Source: Gnetum montanum (taxonomy: Eukaryota > Streptophyta > Gnetopsida > Gnetales > Gnetaceae). Taken from it: 55,573 bases of DNA. This document shows, in pieces, positions 20,786-30,606 of this stretch. Numbering within the stretch: position 1 is the stretch's first letter; each line of letters begins with the position of its first letter. Location of the stretch: assembly GCA_015680685.1 (NCBI GenBank), contig MNCI01005779.1, positions 442,133-497,705 on the forward strand, written 5' to 3'. The notes beneath the pieces are model-generated. The model saw nothing but the letters and a program-made list of their open reading frames with translations, did no database searches and was not told the origin of the DNA. The position numbers were made by a program, and so were the translations under genes.

Positions 20786-22500
20786 TGTTATTTCCTGGAT
20801 GTAGCTAAAGGGATTAAGAGTGGAGGTGAGTCAAGGCCTTATAAAAATTTGAGTTAAATAAAGAATGCTAGAAATACCACTAGAAAGTTCTAAATAAACT
20901 TAATGCAAAAAAGAGTAAACTAATACTTAGCTACTAGATTGACCAAGTAACATCCACCATAAAACTCTACCTAGATCCTAGTGGATAGAGTAATCTATTA
21001 ATGAAGGAAAATTACGAGGCTTCCTTTACAATCCTAGACTAAGCACAATCACTAGGTTGGAAGTCATAGAAATTTTCTTTCATGACATAGAGAAAAGAAA
21101 ATACTCTATCTTATCCTCAACATAGAGACTCAAGAGTTATTAAGATTTCTAAGAAAAGAAAATGGAGCTTTTGCAAAGAAGAAATAGAGAGAGAAAGATT
21201 GAGAAGAAGAAATTATAATTCAAATACAAGGCCAAAAATGAGAATTATAGAACTAAGCTAGTGAGTTTCAATTTATAGCCAATATTCTTTATAGCTACTT
21301 TTAGAGTCATTTATCAACCCATTAATAATATGTTGGAGAAGCATGAGAAGTGGTAAGCTGTAATCATTACCAATCTATTGGAGAAATTAGTTGAAGAAGA
21401 AGAAGCTATATTTGTTATACCTTAGCTTTCATTACTACATTTGGTATGATCTTGAGGCATGCATTAAAAACTTTGCAGAGAAGAAAAAAATATATCATTT
21501 CATTTTTGGTGTTAATGGTTCCTTCACTTTCTATAGAAATAATAAGCTTTTCTTGTGACATCCTAGATGTCATGGAAAACATCAAATATATGTTATATTA
21601 GACATTATTCATAAGAAGAAAATATATCGAATGTCAAATATACGTAACATTTGACATTATGTGTAGAGGAAATAATAGGGGAAATGTAAAAGAAACAAGA
21701 AAAGAATGCATTATTAATATGGAGTGAAGTATCATGATCATGCTCTTAGGGTGTTCCTTGGGGATTTTCTCCTTTAGCATATATCCCTTGGAGGAAATCC
21801 AACATTGCCACCATGGTTAGGCTTATTACTAACTACAAGGACTGACTAGTCCTCATTGTATCCTACTTCATTTAGCTCATGTGACTCACCTTTATCAAAG
21901 GTTGACATGGTAGAGCTATTTTTACCAAGCTTTCGTAGAACCAAGAACTAGTTCTAGAGCCAATTCTAAATAAGAAGTTATTTTTGAATCTAATGTAGTA
22001 GAGTTAATTGAACAAGCCCTTCATAGAATAGAAAATGGTTCTTCAAGAAAATTTTCTTACCACTTTCTTTCTGGGTTGATGTGGAAGGGCAATTGCTTCT
22101 TTGTATAATCAAAATATGGTTATATGAGTTGGTCATACACACTAAGCTAGATTAAAAATTCTTATACACACATGTTCTAAAAAATTTTTATACTTCCTTC
22201 TACTATGTCCCATTAGAAAAATTACAATCTAATGTGGTAGAAATAATTTGAGCTATCTTTATAGTGCTAATAATGAAGAGTTGATCTAAAAAAAACTATC
22301 TTAGTGCACATGATGGTAAGCTGGAGGAGTCATCTGGATAAGCTAAGTAGAACCAAAAAATGATTCTACAAACTGGTTCTACATGTTTATGTAGCAAATA
22401 AATACTTTCCTTTGAAAGATAAGATGAAAGATCAAATCTATGCAAAAAAAAAAACTCCACTATAAAGCCAAACCTACAACCATGATCAAAACATGCAACA
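20786..22500 (-). repeat. C-A 5' LTR (1715 bp)
   Basis: Pairs with 7446-9339 end to end; terminal TGTTATTTCC and ...CATGCAACA. About 21560-21880 holds sequence with no equal in the other LTR (starting near 'tgtgacatcctagatgtcatgg'), suggesting a small insertion or divergence. Confidence 0.9.
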
Positions 22501-24606
22501 ACTACATGTATGATATAAGAAAAGTAGGGACATATTCTATGATATGAAGTTAAGGAAGAATTCTATCATATGAATGCTTCACTAACCTTTCATATATAAG
22601 GAGAAATTTCATCCTTTCTTCAAGAATAGAAATTAGTTTATTTTATTAAGTTGAAGGGTTTGTAGAATAAATTTACATACTACAAATCTTTGTCAAGCTA
22701 TTCATGTAGTGCACATAAGACATTACTTAGTCTTTAATAGTAAAAAATTACAATGTAAGTTTTAATGGTGCTAAATGAATCCTATGCATATATTCATGGA
22801 TAAATTATTTTGAGAAGCCTTCTCCCATAAGTTAATTAGGCATTTCCTTAATATTACAAAAAGAGTAATACTAGGAAGTAGCTAGAAACACAATACTACT
22901 TACCAAAGAAATATAAAGTAATACATTAGTCAATTAAGAATGTGATCAATAAACTAAAAATAAGGACACATTTTAAGGCATGGATGATTTACCTGTTGTT
23001 AGAAATTACAAAGAAAATAATGTTCTTTTGCCTTCTAGAATATATTAATCCTTTCTAATAATTTAGCCAAAAATATAACCATGAATAAAACTAAGAGTGA
23101 TGGCTTAATCATGCTTGACTTATGAAGCCAACACACAATTTGTTGTGAGGCCATGGTCTACCCTCAAGCCTCATGCTTAGACCATAGGTTATTCTTGGCT
23201 TGTGGTGTGAAGACCATGAGTTGTGAAATGGTAATGGTGGCATAACCATAGGTTGTAGTTAGGTTGTGGTTGACCTCATAGTTCTAGAAATGCTACCTAC
23301 AACCTCAAGTTAAATTCTACTAAGATCATAAGTTGTAATTGGATCATGTTGTAATCCTAAAACTCATGGTGAGGTCATGATTATCATAAAGAAAGATCTT
23401 TTTTATATTTAAGAATATCATGACTCATGATGGGATCATGGAAAATACTCCTTTCTAGCTATGAGCCATTACATTGTAAATTTTTTTTAAGTATATGTTC
23501 AATCAAATAGTTAAAAAATTTTTATAAAGAGACTTAAATCTTTAATCTTTGAAAGTGCATATTACTATTCTATTTACCTAGATAAAATTAAAATTACTTT
23601 TTTGCTTTTTTTAAAAAAAGTATTCCTAGATCCGTCCATTCTTGCCAATGGGCATGAACTCAAGTCTACTAGTGGATAGGGGTGGAACTATGGGATATGT
23701 AAACATGATTGATGATGGTCATTGAAAATGCATGAATTGGACGAATGTGCATGCATGGAAGTTAATGCATAGTAGAGATAATTCCAAGATAAGATGGTAC
23801 AGGTAAACTAAAAGATCATATGACACATTTATTGTTTCATTTTAAAAGTACTTCTAACCTTACAATTACAAATATCTAGCTTTTCCAAAAATGATCAAAC
23901 ATTTAGTTATATATAAGAGCAACATGGATAAAATACAAATTAACTATTTCTTTGTATACAAAAGAGACTCTGCAATTCCCAAAGACTACAAGGCCATACT
24001 TAAAAGAGATCTTTACAACACATAATTGATTAATGGTCATGTTTTTATTTATACAAAGCTTAAAAGGGACCATAAGAAAAGGATTTAAATGAATAAAATG
24101 ATGGGATTTGCAAGATAATATCACTTTATCTAAGAAACAACTTCATAAACAAAGCACCTGAAAATATAGTTATTCTACAAAATTAATTTAGGGTTATAAA
24201 GAAAGTTGCATTCACAAGATTAAAAAGGATATTTTAAATGAAACAAAAAGAAAATACCATATGTCAAAGAAGATATAATGATAGAGTGATAAGTTACAAG
24301 AGCTATACAAACAAAGAGAAAGATTTTGACAACAAAGTAAAAACCATGAAGATGAGTGATGTAAAAAATGATAAAGATGGAGATGAAATTTACAATATCC
24401 AAAGCTAACCACAATCCCATAGATGATTTCTATGAGAATTTAGAAACAAAAGAAGCTAAATACATATAGAAAGTGGGAAGAAATAAAAAATTAGAAATGT
24501 GAAAATATTAGTAATATCAAAATTAAAGAGGCAAATGAAAGAATTTTGATAGAAAAAAAGTGATCTTTTTGAATAGTTTGAAAAAGTAAACCCAAATTTT
24601 AGTATG
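22501..24606. other. AT-rich intergenic sequence, no gene seen
   Basis: Between C-A and G1, interrupted by G1 and continuing at 31780. About 23120-23420 is a degenerate run of 'ccatgagttgtg'/'accataggttgta' words; a related run is at 36440-36600, so this is an old dispersed repeat. Frames at 23903-24124 and 24212-24707 (minus) are hydrophobic low-complexity readings of A-rich DNA, not genes. Confidence 0.5.
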
Positions 24607-24611
24607 GATAG

Positions 24612-25474
24612 TGATGAGTGGCGAGGTACCCCTACACTCAACCATACGAATACGAGCGTACACACGCGATCAGGTCGCCCTACACAGACTAAATGCCTTA
24701 ATGCCACAAGAAAAACTTGGGGTTAATCGTTCGTTGTCTTCCCAGGCTTGCTTGTAAGTGTCACGGTGTATGGTTAAGTAAGTTTGAGGTATGTGATTTT
24801 TTTGGTATTTTCGGCTTATCTTCTATGCTATCAGGGGAAAGGGTTGAGAAACTAAGCTAACTCTAACTAAAGATCTAAGTCTAAATTAACTAGCGTCAGC
24901 ATCCGTTCCCACTTACCGGACACACCCTGAACTATGCAACTGCAGCTTACCAAACGCTAATTGTTACTGGGATCGCCACACGTAACGCAAGTGCTCGAAG
25001 TGGTCATACCGAGGCACCTATTTAGCCTATGTGTGATAAGCAGCCGATTCCTTGACTAGCCGTACACATCCGTAGACGCTCATAATCAAGTCGTACTTGA
25101 ACGCACTAGGAAAGCAGTAAATGAAAGCAAAAACAAATGAAACCACGTGCTGCAAGGTTTATCCAATCAAGTTCATCTTTATTGCCGTACACAACTTGGG
25201 TTCAGGTTTACAAGTTGCTCGAATAAAGAGCCGTTCACTCTAGGACTCCTACTGCGGGCACATGGGAAAAATTCTAACTCTAGAGTGATCAATCTGCCAG
25301 AGCTTCGCTACTTCTAGCCAGGATTGGGAAATGAAGGGAGTGTTGCCTATTATTTATAGATATGGCGGCGGGACGCGATATCGCGTACGCGATATCGTAG
25401 GGACAGACGCGATATCGTGGCGGCCGCGATATCGCGTACACGATATCGCGGCACATGCAAGTCGCGTCTCATCA
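24612..25474 (-). repeat. G1 3' LTR (863 bp)
   Basis: Minus-strand TATAAATA at 25351-25358 marks the promoter. Just upstream in sense, at 25376-25455, several CGCGATATCGCG or near copies are clustered. The other end (24612-24720) carries 'gagtggcgaggtacccctac'. GC content is visibly higher than in the surroundings. Confidence 0.92.
25376..25455. promoter_or_regulatory. Cluster of CGCGATATCGCG palindromes upstream of the LTR TATA box
   Basis: Five GATATC-centred motifs within about 80 bp, most of them full or nearly full GCGATATCGC palindromes, with spacings around 10-20 bp. The 5' LTR (31705-31750) has one unit fewer. Position in U3 next to the TATA box suggests binding sites for a dimeric factor or a methylation target; this is inference. 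Confidence 0.6.
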
Positions 25475-25481
25475 TACCCCC
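25475..25481 (-). other. Polypurine tract of G1
   Basis: Minus-strand GGGGGTA directly before the 3' LTR; same as G2. Confidence 0.75.
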
Positions 25482-25857
25482 ATGACTAAATGAAAACTTG
25501 TCCTCGAGTTCCTTACAATGATATTAGGTAGGTATGGGATTATTAGGGGAAATGGAACTAATGGGATGACATGTGAACGGTCTTTATTACAAGACTTGAC
25601 AAAAACTAGTGTTCATGACAACAAGGGTGAACACCTTATTACAATGACATCAGGCCACAGTTGGTAGCTAAGAGAAAAGAGGAGAGAGAATAGAAGAGAA
25701 GAAGGGAGAAGAGTCTTGTTGCTGCCAACGCCTAGATTGCGCCTTCCGTTGTCCATTCGTAAGCGCATGATCAATTATGCTCCTTGCATAGCAGCTTCAA
25801 TGCTGCTCCACTCCAAGTGTTTGCTCCAGATCCATTCCATTGTTGTATGATGGCCAT

Positions 25858-25917
25858 CTGCACCCACAACACAATCATATATTAGCAAGGGTAATTGAAT
25901 CATTAAGTAAATCATAC
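25858..25917 (-). other. Intron-like segment in G1 (60 nt)
   Basis: Minus strand: CAAG|GTATGATTTAC ... CCTTGCTAAT ... GTGGGTGCAG|ATGG. It has GT-AG ends, a TGCAG acceptor and a CTAAT branch-like motif about 26 nt before it. Aligned with 13022-13083 in G2 and 46673-46727 in G3. Confidence 0.5.
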
Positions 25918-26769
25918 CTTGCTTCGGTTTAGGTTCCTTGGCTAAGTTGTGGTATGGCTAATATGGATCTGGGAAAATGTAGATGATGACTACCGAAGGT
26001 ATAGGGGTTAGGAAGAAAAACGAAAAAATCCGGGGCTTAGGATAAAAATCGAAAAATCAGGCCCCGTACCCCCATGACTAATCGCGAACCTCCGGTAGCG
26101 TTAGAATGGAGAGAGAAAAGGAATAGGAATGATAGGTAAAAAGGGACAACTATGGCATCGATAAAAAGGATGTCATGATGGAAATGAACAAAAATGTTAA
26201 TTAATTGCAAAATGTTAAGGAAAAGAAGTTAACTAATGTTCCAAATAGGAATGTCAGTGGGTCCTCCCCAAAGCAGGCTCATGCCCTTCATGCCCTGACA
26301 ATCCCACATTAAAAGAGTCCGTGGGCTTTGGGAATGTCCTTGGAACAAGAGTTAAAGTCTTAACCGTAAGAATTTACCAAAAAGAAAACAAAGCATCAAC
26401 CAAAGTATATACAATGATACAACCGGCAATGAGGTGAACCATGGAGAGAAGGATGGGAAGAAGAGAAGTGGAATGGAATCCCAAGAACAAGGTGGTGTAC
26501 AGCCCCTTGTGTGTTTGATGATTAATGTGACTTGGCGAATCTCATTCCAACTCTGGCCTCAAACCAACCACTTCTAGTGACTTCACATCAATGCATTTGG
26601 TCAAACCATCCACTTGGATAACAAGGATGCATCTTCAAAGAGCCACCACCATTCCAACGAAACGAAGGAGAGAATGGGAAGCGAGAAGGGCCTTAGTTAG
26701 AGGGAACACTTTGGTTCCATAACCAGTGCTTGCAGCCCAAATTTTATTTCGTCTAAGGGGTGTGCTTTG

Positions 26770-26855
26770 AATCCTCACTTTTGCTTTTTGCTTTTCTCTT
26801 CTTTTTCTCTTTTTTCTTTCTTTTTTTTGTTTCTTTTTTTGTTTTGTGTTTTTAT
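26770..26855. repeat. Polypyrimidine/polypurine tract
   Basis: About 80 bases almost entirely C/T on the plus strand, so the G1 transcript would be a purine (A/G) run here. Low complexity; the nearby open frames are by-products. Confidence 0.85.
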
Positions 26856-27293
26856 GCGTGGGGACCACACCATGCAAAGACTTCTTTATTTTTATTGTCT
26901 CAGCTTCCGATTATTGGGTTACATCGGAACGGTAAGAAAACCCAAGAAGAAAACATCCAAGCACCCAAGTGAATGACCAACACAAGAGCACCAAGTTCCC
27001 TTGAAGTCACACCCTTTTCAAATCCTTGAGTCCTTCCTTAGTTTGAGAAATGCCCAGTCACTGGTTCGTTAAAGTTCTTATTGGAAGGGAACTGTACATT
27101 TCCAAGCCAAGGGAAACCATAGACTTGATGGATGGATGGATGAAGTGATCTCATTGCCTGCCATATCAAAAGAACATACCTTAGTATCAACAATGTAACT
27201 TAAAGGTAAAAACCAAACATTAGCAATTAATGAAAAACAGTTCATCCCATCGGCCCGAACACTTATTGGGTGACGAATTTACATGATGGATAT

Positions 27294-27319
<26 letters not shown>
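27294..27319. repeat. CA microsatellite
   Basis: 13 CA repeats inside the G1 3' noncoding region. Confidence 0.95.
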
Positions 27320-27324
<5 letters not shown>

Positions 27325-27342
27325 ATAGAAAAATATAACGAT

Positions 27343-27480
27343 GTTGTAAAACAAAAACAAGAAAAGTTAAAGAAATTTGTAAAACAAAAATTAGAAAAGT
27401 TAAAGAAATTGTAAAACAAAAATGTGAAAAACAAAAACGTTGTAAAACAAAAATGTGTAAAACAAAAACTGAAAAAGAAC
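27343..27480. repeat. Short A-rich tandem repeat after the G1 second ORF
   Basis: Four to six variants of 'tgtaaaacaaaaa' with intervening 'agaaaagttaaagaaa', period about 15-33 bp, directly downstream of the stop codon in sense. Confidence 0.8.
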
Positions 27481-27496
27481 TGAGGGCCCCATATGA

Positions 27497-29362
27497 TTAG
27501 CATAGGTGGCCATCTCCCCCATGACTGAGTTGTGAGGGAGAGATCCGAAGTAGTGAGCGCCTATTTGAATTTCTAAGCAGTGCCCAACTTCTCCCAAATG
27601 ATGATCTTAGATTCAGGGGTGGAAGTTGGCGACGCTCACGTTCCAATGTGTCTATGCCACGGTTGTTGGCATGAGTTGCCTCAGTTCGTTCCATGCATAT
27701 TTGTTTGCCCTTATGAGAAGCTGTCAACCACGGGGTGTCTACTACTTCTTGTGTGGTTGCTACATACAGGCATCTTTGTTGCAGAGTTTCCTGGGCACAC
27801 CTGTGACATGGAGACATTTCCTCCGTGTCATCACCCGATGAATCACTGTATGTGATGCATGGAACTATCCTCTTCTCGATCTTTCCACATATGTTTATCT
27901 TGGAGATTTCCAAGGAAAGATCGCGGATCCTAAGGCATGCATCTACTGTGCTTAGCCATGCCCTTCCCATTATAATTGGGAAGTCCCCTTCGTTGTTGTT
28001 AACATCGATCACTAGGAAATCCGCTGGGTAGGACCAACCACACACAGTGGTAATAACGTCCTCCACTAATCCCAAGGGAATAGTGATGGACTGGTCTGCC
28101 AGCTCTAGTTGGATGTTGCTCTTCTTAAGTTGGGGCAGGTTCCAGGCGTGATACATCTTTCGCGAAATTAAGTTGACTCCGGAACCTGAGTCAAGAAGAG
28201 CTCGATGTGGTGCATTTCCAGCGATCTGCAAATAAATAAAGGGACTCCCAGGATCAGTTAGTTTCCTGGGAAGGTGGCCTACCTTGATCCAGTCAGTTAC
28301 GGTATGTGTTAACATAACCGTATGCGTTACACTCCCTTGGACTGAAGGGTGCTCCGAAGCGTTAGTAGTTAGAGGCCTATACATGTACCCGTCCGCTTGT
28401 TGTTGCGAGAGTTTGTCTGGGCTCTTAGTTCTGAAAAAGGGTCTCTTTTTTGTACAGTTATCGCCAGAACTAGTACCCAGTTGGATATTTACACTCTGAA
28501 TATTTACAGCTCTCGCGGCGTGACGTTGCTGCGGTTGGGTAGGCAATTCCCCTTGCATTGTTGGAGCAGGAGGTGTTATGGGAACTACTTGAGGAAGAGG
28601 TGTGGGTGGAGTTAGAGGATGGACGGAATGTGAGATGTCTCCCGGAGGAGAAGGAGTCCTTCTGAAGTACTCCCAAGCTTGGTAGTGACGTTGGGGGGTA
28701 GTGTGACCCATAGAGTCACCTGGAGAAACCGGCTGCTGCACATAATAACCGTAAGGATCAGGCTGCCGGTAAGGGTATTGATGTGTTGGCGGTGGCATCC
28801 CCCATGACTGTGGGTATTGCCACTGCTGGTGTTGTCCAATGGGCTGCGGAGGCGTTCCACTTGGATAATACGTCAAGGGTTGGTGGAACTGCCTTGGGTT
28901 ACCTTGTGGATAAGGTAACCTTCGGGGTGTTTGCCGTTGATTAAGTCTTGGATTTAATGCATACACCCCAGACTCCTGCAGATGTGAGATAATTGGACAA
29001 CATCCCTTAGGATGGTCATAGTAGCAGACCTCACATCCACCGTCATTGTCTGAATCAGAATTTTCAGCCTCATCGGAGTTAAAGATCTTTCCCTTACCCT
29101 TGTTATGTGCAGGGTTAAAGTTTCTCCGCTTGACTTTTCCTTTGTCACTACTTTGCTCATCCTTAGACTCCTCTACGATTTTCAGGACTGTTTCTATTCG
29201 TGAGTCTAAGGAATCCCACATTTGGTCTACCTTAGCCGATACCTCCGTTGTTAACTTTTGGATCGGCACAGTTTTCCTGTTCGCCAACTCTTTGAGTGGT
29301 GACTCATCCTTCTTATCATAGAAAGTGAGGGATCGCGGTTTTATTCCTCTGCACTTTCTCTT
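27497..29362 (-). CDS. G1 second ORF: knuckle, proline-rich region and retropepsin (gag-pro)
   Basis: Open for 621 codons from the frame's last stop (29363-29365) to TAA at 27497-27499. No ATG lies in frame near the top (the first is in 'MWDSL' near 29221), and the frame is -1 relative to gag, so it is probably a gag-pro extension. Counting from the Leu codon at 29287: a coiled part (10-45), a knuckle-like C85-x2-C88-x3-H92-x3-C96 ('CEVCYYDHPKGC'), a Pro/Gln/Tyr-rich region (115-260), and a retropepsin (about 345-465) with the active site 'ALLDSGSGVNLIS' (Asp366) and the second signature 'DFPIIMGRAWL' (435-445). The tail ends 'SHGGDGHLC'. There is no RT after it. In a working element the protease would cut gag. 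The protease is absent from G2 and G4. Confidence 0.85.
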   Translation of the reverse strand, partial: KRKCRGIKPRSLTFYDKKDESPLKELANRKTVPIQKLTTEVSAKVDQMWDSLDSRIETVLKIVEESKDEQSSDKGKVKRRNFNPAHNKGKGKIFNSDEAENSDSDNDGGCEVCYYDHPKGCCPIISHLQESGVYALNPRLNQRQTPRRLPYPQGNPRQFHQPLTYYPSGTPPQPIGQHQQWQYPQSWGMPPPTHQYPYRQPDPYGYYVQQPVSPGDSMGHTTPQRHYQAWEYFRRTPSPPGDISHSVHPLTPPTPLPQVVPITPPAPTMQGELPTQPQQRHAARAVNIQSVNIQLGTSSGDNCTKKRPFFRTKSPDKLSQQQADGYMYRPLTTNASEHPSVQGSVTHTVMLTHTVTDWIKVGHLPRKLTDPGSPFIYLQIAGNAPHRALLDSGSGVNLISRKMYHAWNLPQLKKSNIQLELADQSITIPLGLVEDVITTVCGWSYPADFLVIDVNNNEGDFPIIMGRAWLSTVDACLRIRDLSLEISKINICGKIEKRIVPCITYSDSSGDDTEEMSPCHRCAQETLQQRCLYVATTQEVVDTPWLTASHKGKQICMERTEATHANNRGIDTLERERRQLPPLNLRSSFGRSWALLRNSNRRSLLRISPSQLSHGGDGHLC

Positions 29363-30600
29363 TTACGTAGCTCACCCTCTTCTTGTGCTACTTGTTCCAA
29401 CAAAACTTCAACTTCATGGGCTCTTAATCGGGAGAGTCTCCCTTGGGCGTAAGTCCCAAGAGTTCTTCTCGTTTCATTTCGTAGCCCATCCATGAGGTGG
29501 CGAAGTTGATCCCTCTTAACGTACCCATGGCCCGGGCAACGATGTAGCAGTGTGTAGTAACGGGCCATGGCAGCATCCAAGGATTCATAAGCTCCTTGTT
29601 TCCAGCCTTGGATCTGCTTACGCAAGTTAGACACTCTGGAGTACGTTTGATATTTGTTGTTGAACAATTCAAGCATCGTACTCCACCTCCTGATGGTTTC
29701 CGGTTCTAAGGACCGGTACCAGCTCTCTGCTTCTTTAGTGAGTGTCCTAGGGAACAACTTGAGTTTCTGCCACTCATTATCTATGTTCTGCAAGGCACAG
29801 GCATCGTGGAATGCCTGTAAATGATGCTGAGGATCAGCGTTGTATCCCCCTTCAAAACGTGGGATATTATTTATGTCCAAACGCTTGATCCTACTGTCCT
29901 TTAAATGCCTTGTGGGAATCCTAACTGCCTCTCTAATATCAAGCATGCTTCGGGTTGCGAATAGGGGTTCGTCATGATCATCTCTTTCATGACGTCTGTG
30001 ATGTCTACGTGGTGGTTCCCTATTCTCCCTACGTCCTTGCCCTTGTCCTAACTCCTCTCGACCTTCCTGTCGAGGCATTTCATCTCTTTTACCTTTACTC
30101 TCCGCGTTATGCTCATGGTGGCTGCGCCCAGATGTGGAAGGAGAGGGTGAATGATGAGATGAAGGAGAAGAAGAAGGGGATCCATCACCATGGTGATGTT
30201 TCTTGCCTTCTCTTCGGCTGCTTCGGCCCCGATCGTTGTGACGATCAACGAGTCCGTCATTAGTGTGAGTAGTTGTTCCTGCCGTGAACAGCTGGTGCTC
30301 ACGGGGATCAGAGCCTGGAATATGTATCGTTGATCTAAGGCCCTGATGCCTAACCTCTTCACTAGAGTGAGGAGGAGGAACATCATTTTCTAAGAAACCC
30401 ATCGTGAGGGGTTCCTCTTCTCCTATTTCACTAATGACGTGGGGAACCTTGCCCTTCAATAGTGAATGTTGGCTCTCCTGCCTTGCATCCCGAATACGTT
30501 GGGCGTTTGTGGGACGATAATCCCTTGTGTCATAATCATCCAAAACGTATTCAGCAAGAAACTCATGCATGCCAATCCGTACCAAGGCACGGGAAAGCAT
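29341..30600 (-). CDS. G1 gag (N-terminus in gap)
   Basis: 419 codons from an ATG at 30600 (MLSRALVRIGMHEF) to TAA at 29341-29343; the frame stays open into the N gap, so the true start may be upstream. Early part includes 'EFLAEYVLDDYDTRDYRPT'. A long Ser/Arg/His-rich linker follows ('HHHGDGSPSSSPSSHHSPSP'). Then comes the retrotransposon gag core from about residue 240: 'RFEGGYNADPQHHLQAFHDA', 'NEWQKLKLFPRTLTKEAESW', 'LFNNKYQTYSRVSNLRKQIQ', 'GWKQGAYESLDAAMARYYT'. The end is charged ('LLEQVAQEEGELRKRE'). It would assemble the particle that packages element RNA. The closest relatives in the window are G2, G4 and G5, all broken. Possibly still translatable, unlike them. Confidence 0.88.
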   Translation of the reverse strand: MLSRALVRIGMHEFLAEYVLDDYDTRDYRPTNAQRIRDARQESQHSLLKGKVPHVISEIGEEEPLTMGFLENDVPPPHSSEEVRHQGLRSTIHIPGSDPREHQLFTAGTTTHTNDGLVDRHNDRGRSSRREGKKHHHGDGSPSSSPSSHHSPSPSTSGRSHHEHNAESKGKRDEMPRQEGREELGQGQGRRENREPPRRHHRRHERDDHDEPLFATRSMLDIREAVRIPTRHLKDSRIKRLDINNIPRFEGGYNADPQHHLQAFHDACALQNIDNEWQKLKLFPRTLTKEAESWYRSLEPETIRRWSTMLELFNNKYQTYSRVSNLRKQIQGWKQGAYESLDAAMARYYTLLHRCPGHGYVKRDQLRHLMDGLRNETRRTLGTYAQGRLSRLRAHEVEVLLEQVAQEEGELRKRESAEE

Positions 30601-30606
30601 GTTGGA

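Larger units (their letters stand above)
7446..22500 (-). mobile_element. Copia LTR retrotransposon C-A, complete but dead, with nested G2
   Basis: Direct LTRs at 7446-9339 and 20786-22500, both running from TGTTA... to ...(C)A on the plus strand, with flanks GCTAC (7441-7445) and ACTAC (22501-22505) as a 4-of-5 target duplication. Minus-strand order from the right is primer site, UBN2-type gag, zinc knuckle, protease, integrase, RT and RNase H, which is the Ty1/copia order (integrase before RT). The RT reading is cut at 17411/11514 by the G2 element. Without G2 the element is about 9.2 kb. All frames carry many stops and frameshifts, so it cannot make protein. Confidence 0.9.
25482..27496 (-). 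other. G1 3' noncoding region
   Basis: About 2 kb between the second ORF and the 3' LTR. It has no long frame on the sense strand. It shares short blocks with G2, for example 'caagttcccttga(a/t)gtcacacc' at 26989 and 14000 and the intron-like segment. It contains a polypyrimidine tract (26770-26850), a CA microsatellite and a short A-rich tandem repeat listed separately. The 26635-26877 frame is an artefact of the polypurine strand. Confidence 0.6.

Noticed and set aside
23120-23420. Possible ordered tandem satellite of 'ccatgagttgtg' words
   Set aside because: No constant period; related words at 36440-36600 suggest an old dispersed repeat only.
23903-24707. Hydrophobic minus-strand ORFs that look like membrane proteins
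   Set aside because: Phe/Leu/Ile-rich readings of A-rich DNA; the last runs into the G1 LTR.
26635-26976. Lys-rich and Phe-rich ORFs on opposite strands
   Set aside because: Direct readings of a polypurine/polypyrimidine tract.
27343-27480. CRISPR-like array of short repeats
   Set aside because: Repeats are A-rich, irregular and without unique spacers, and the genome is eukaryotic.
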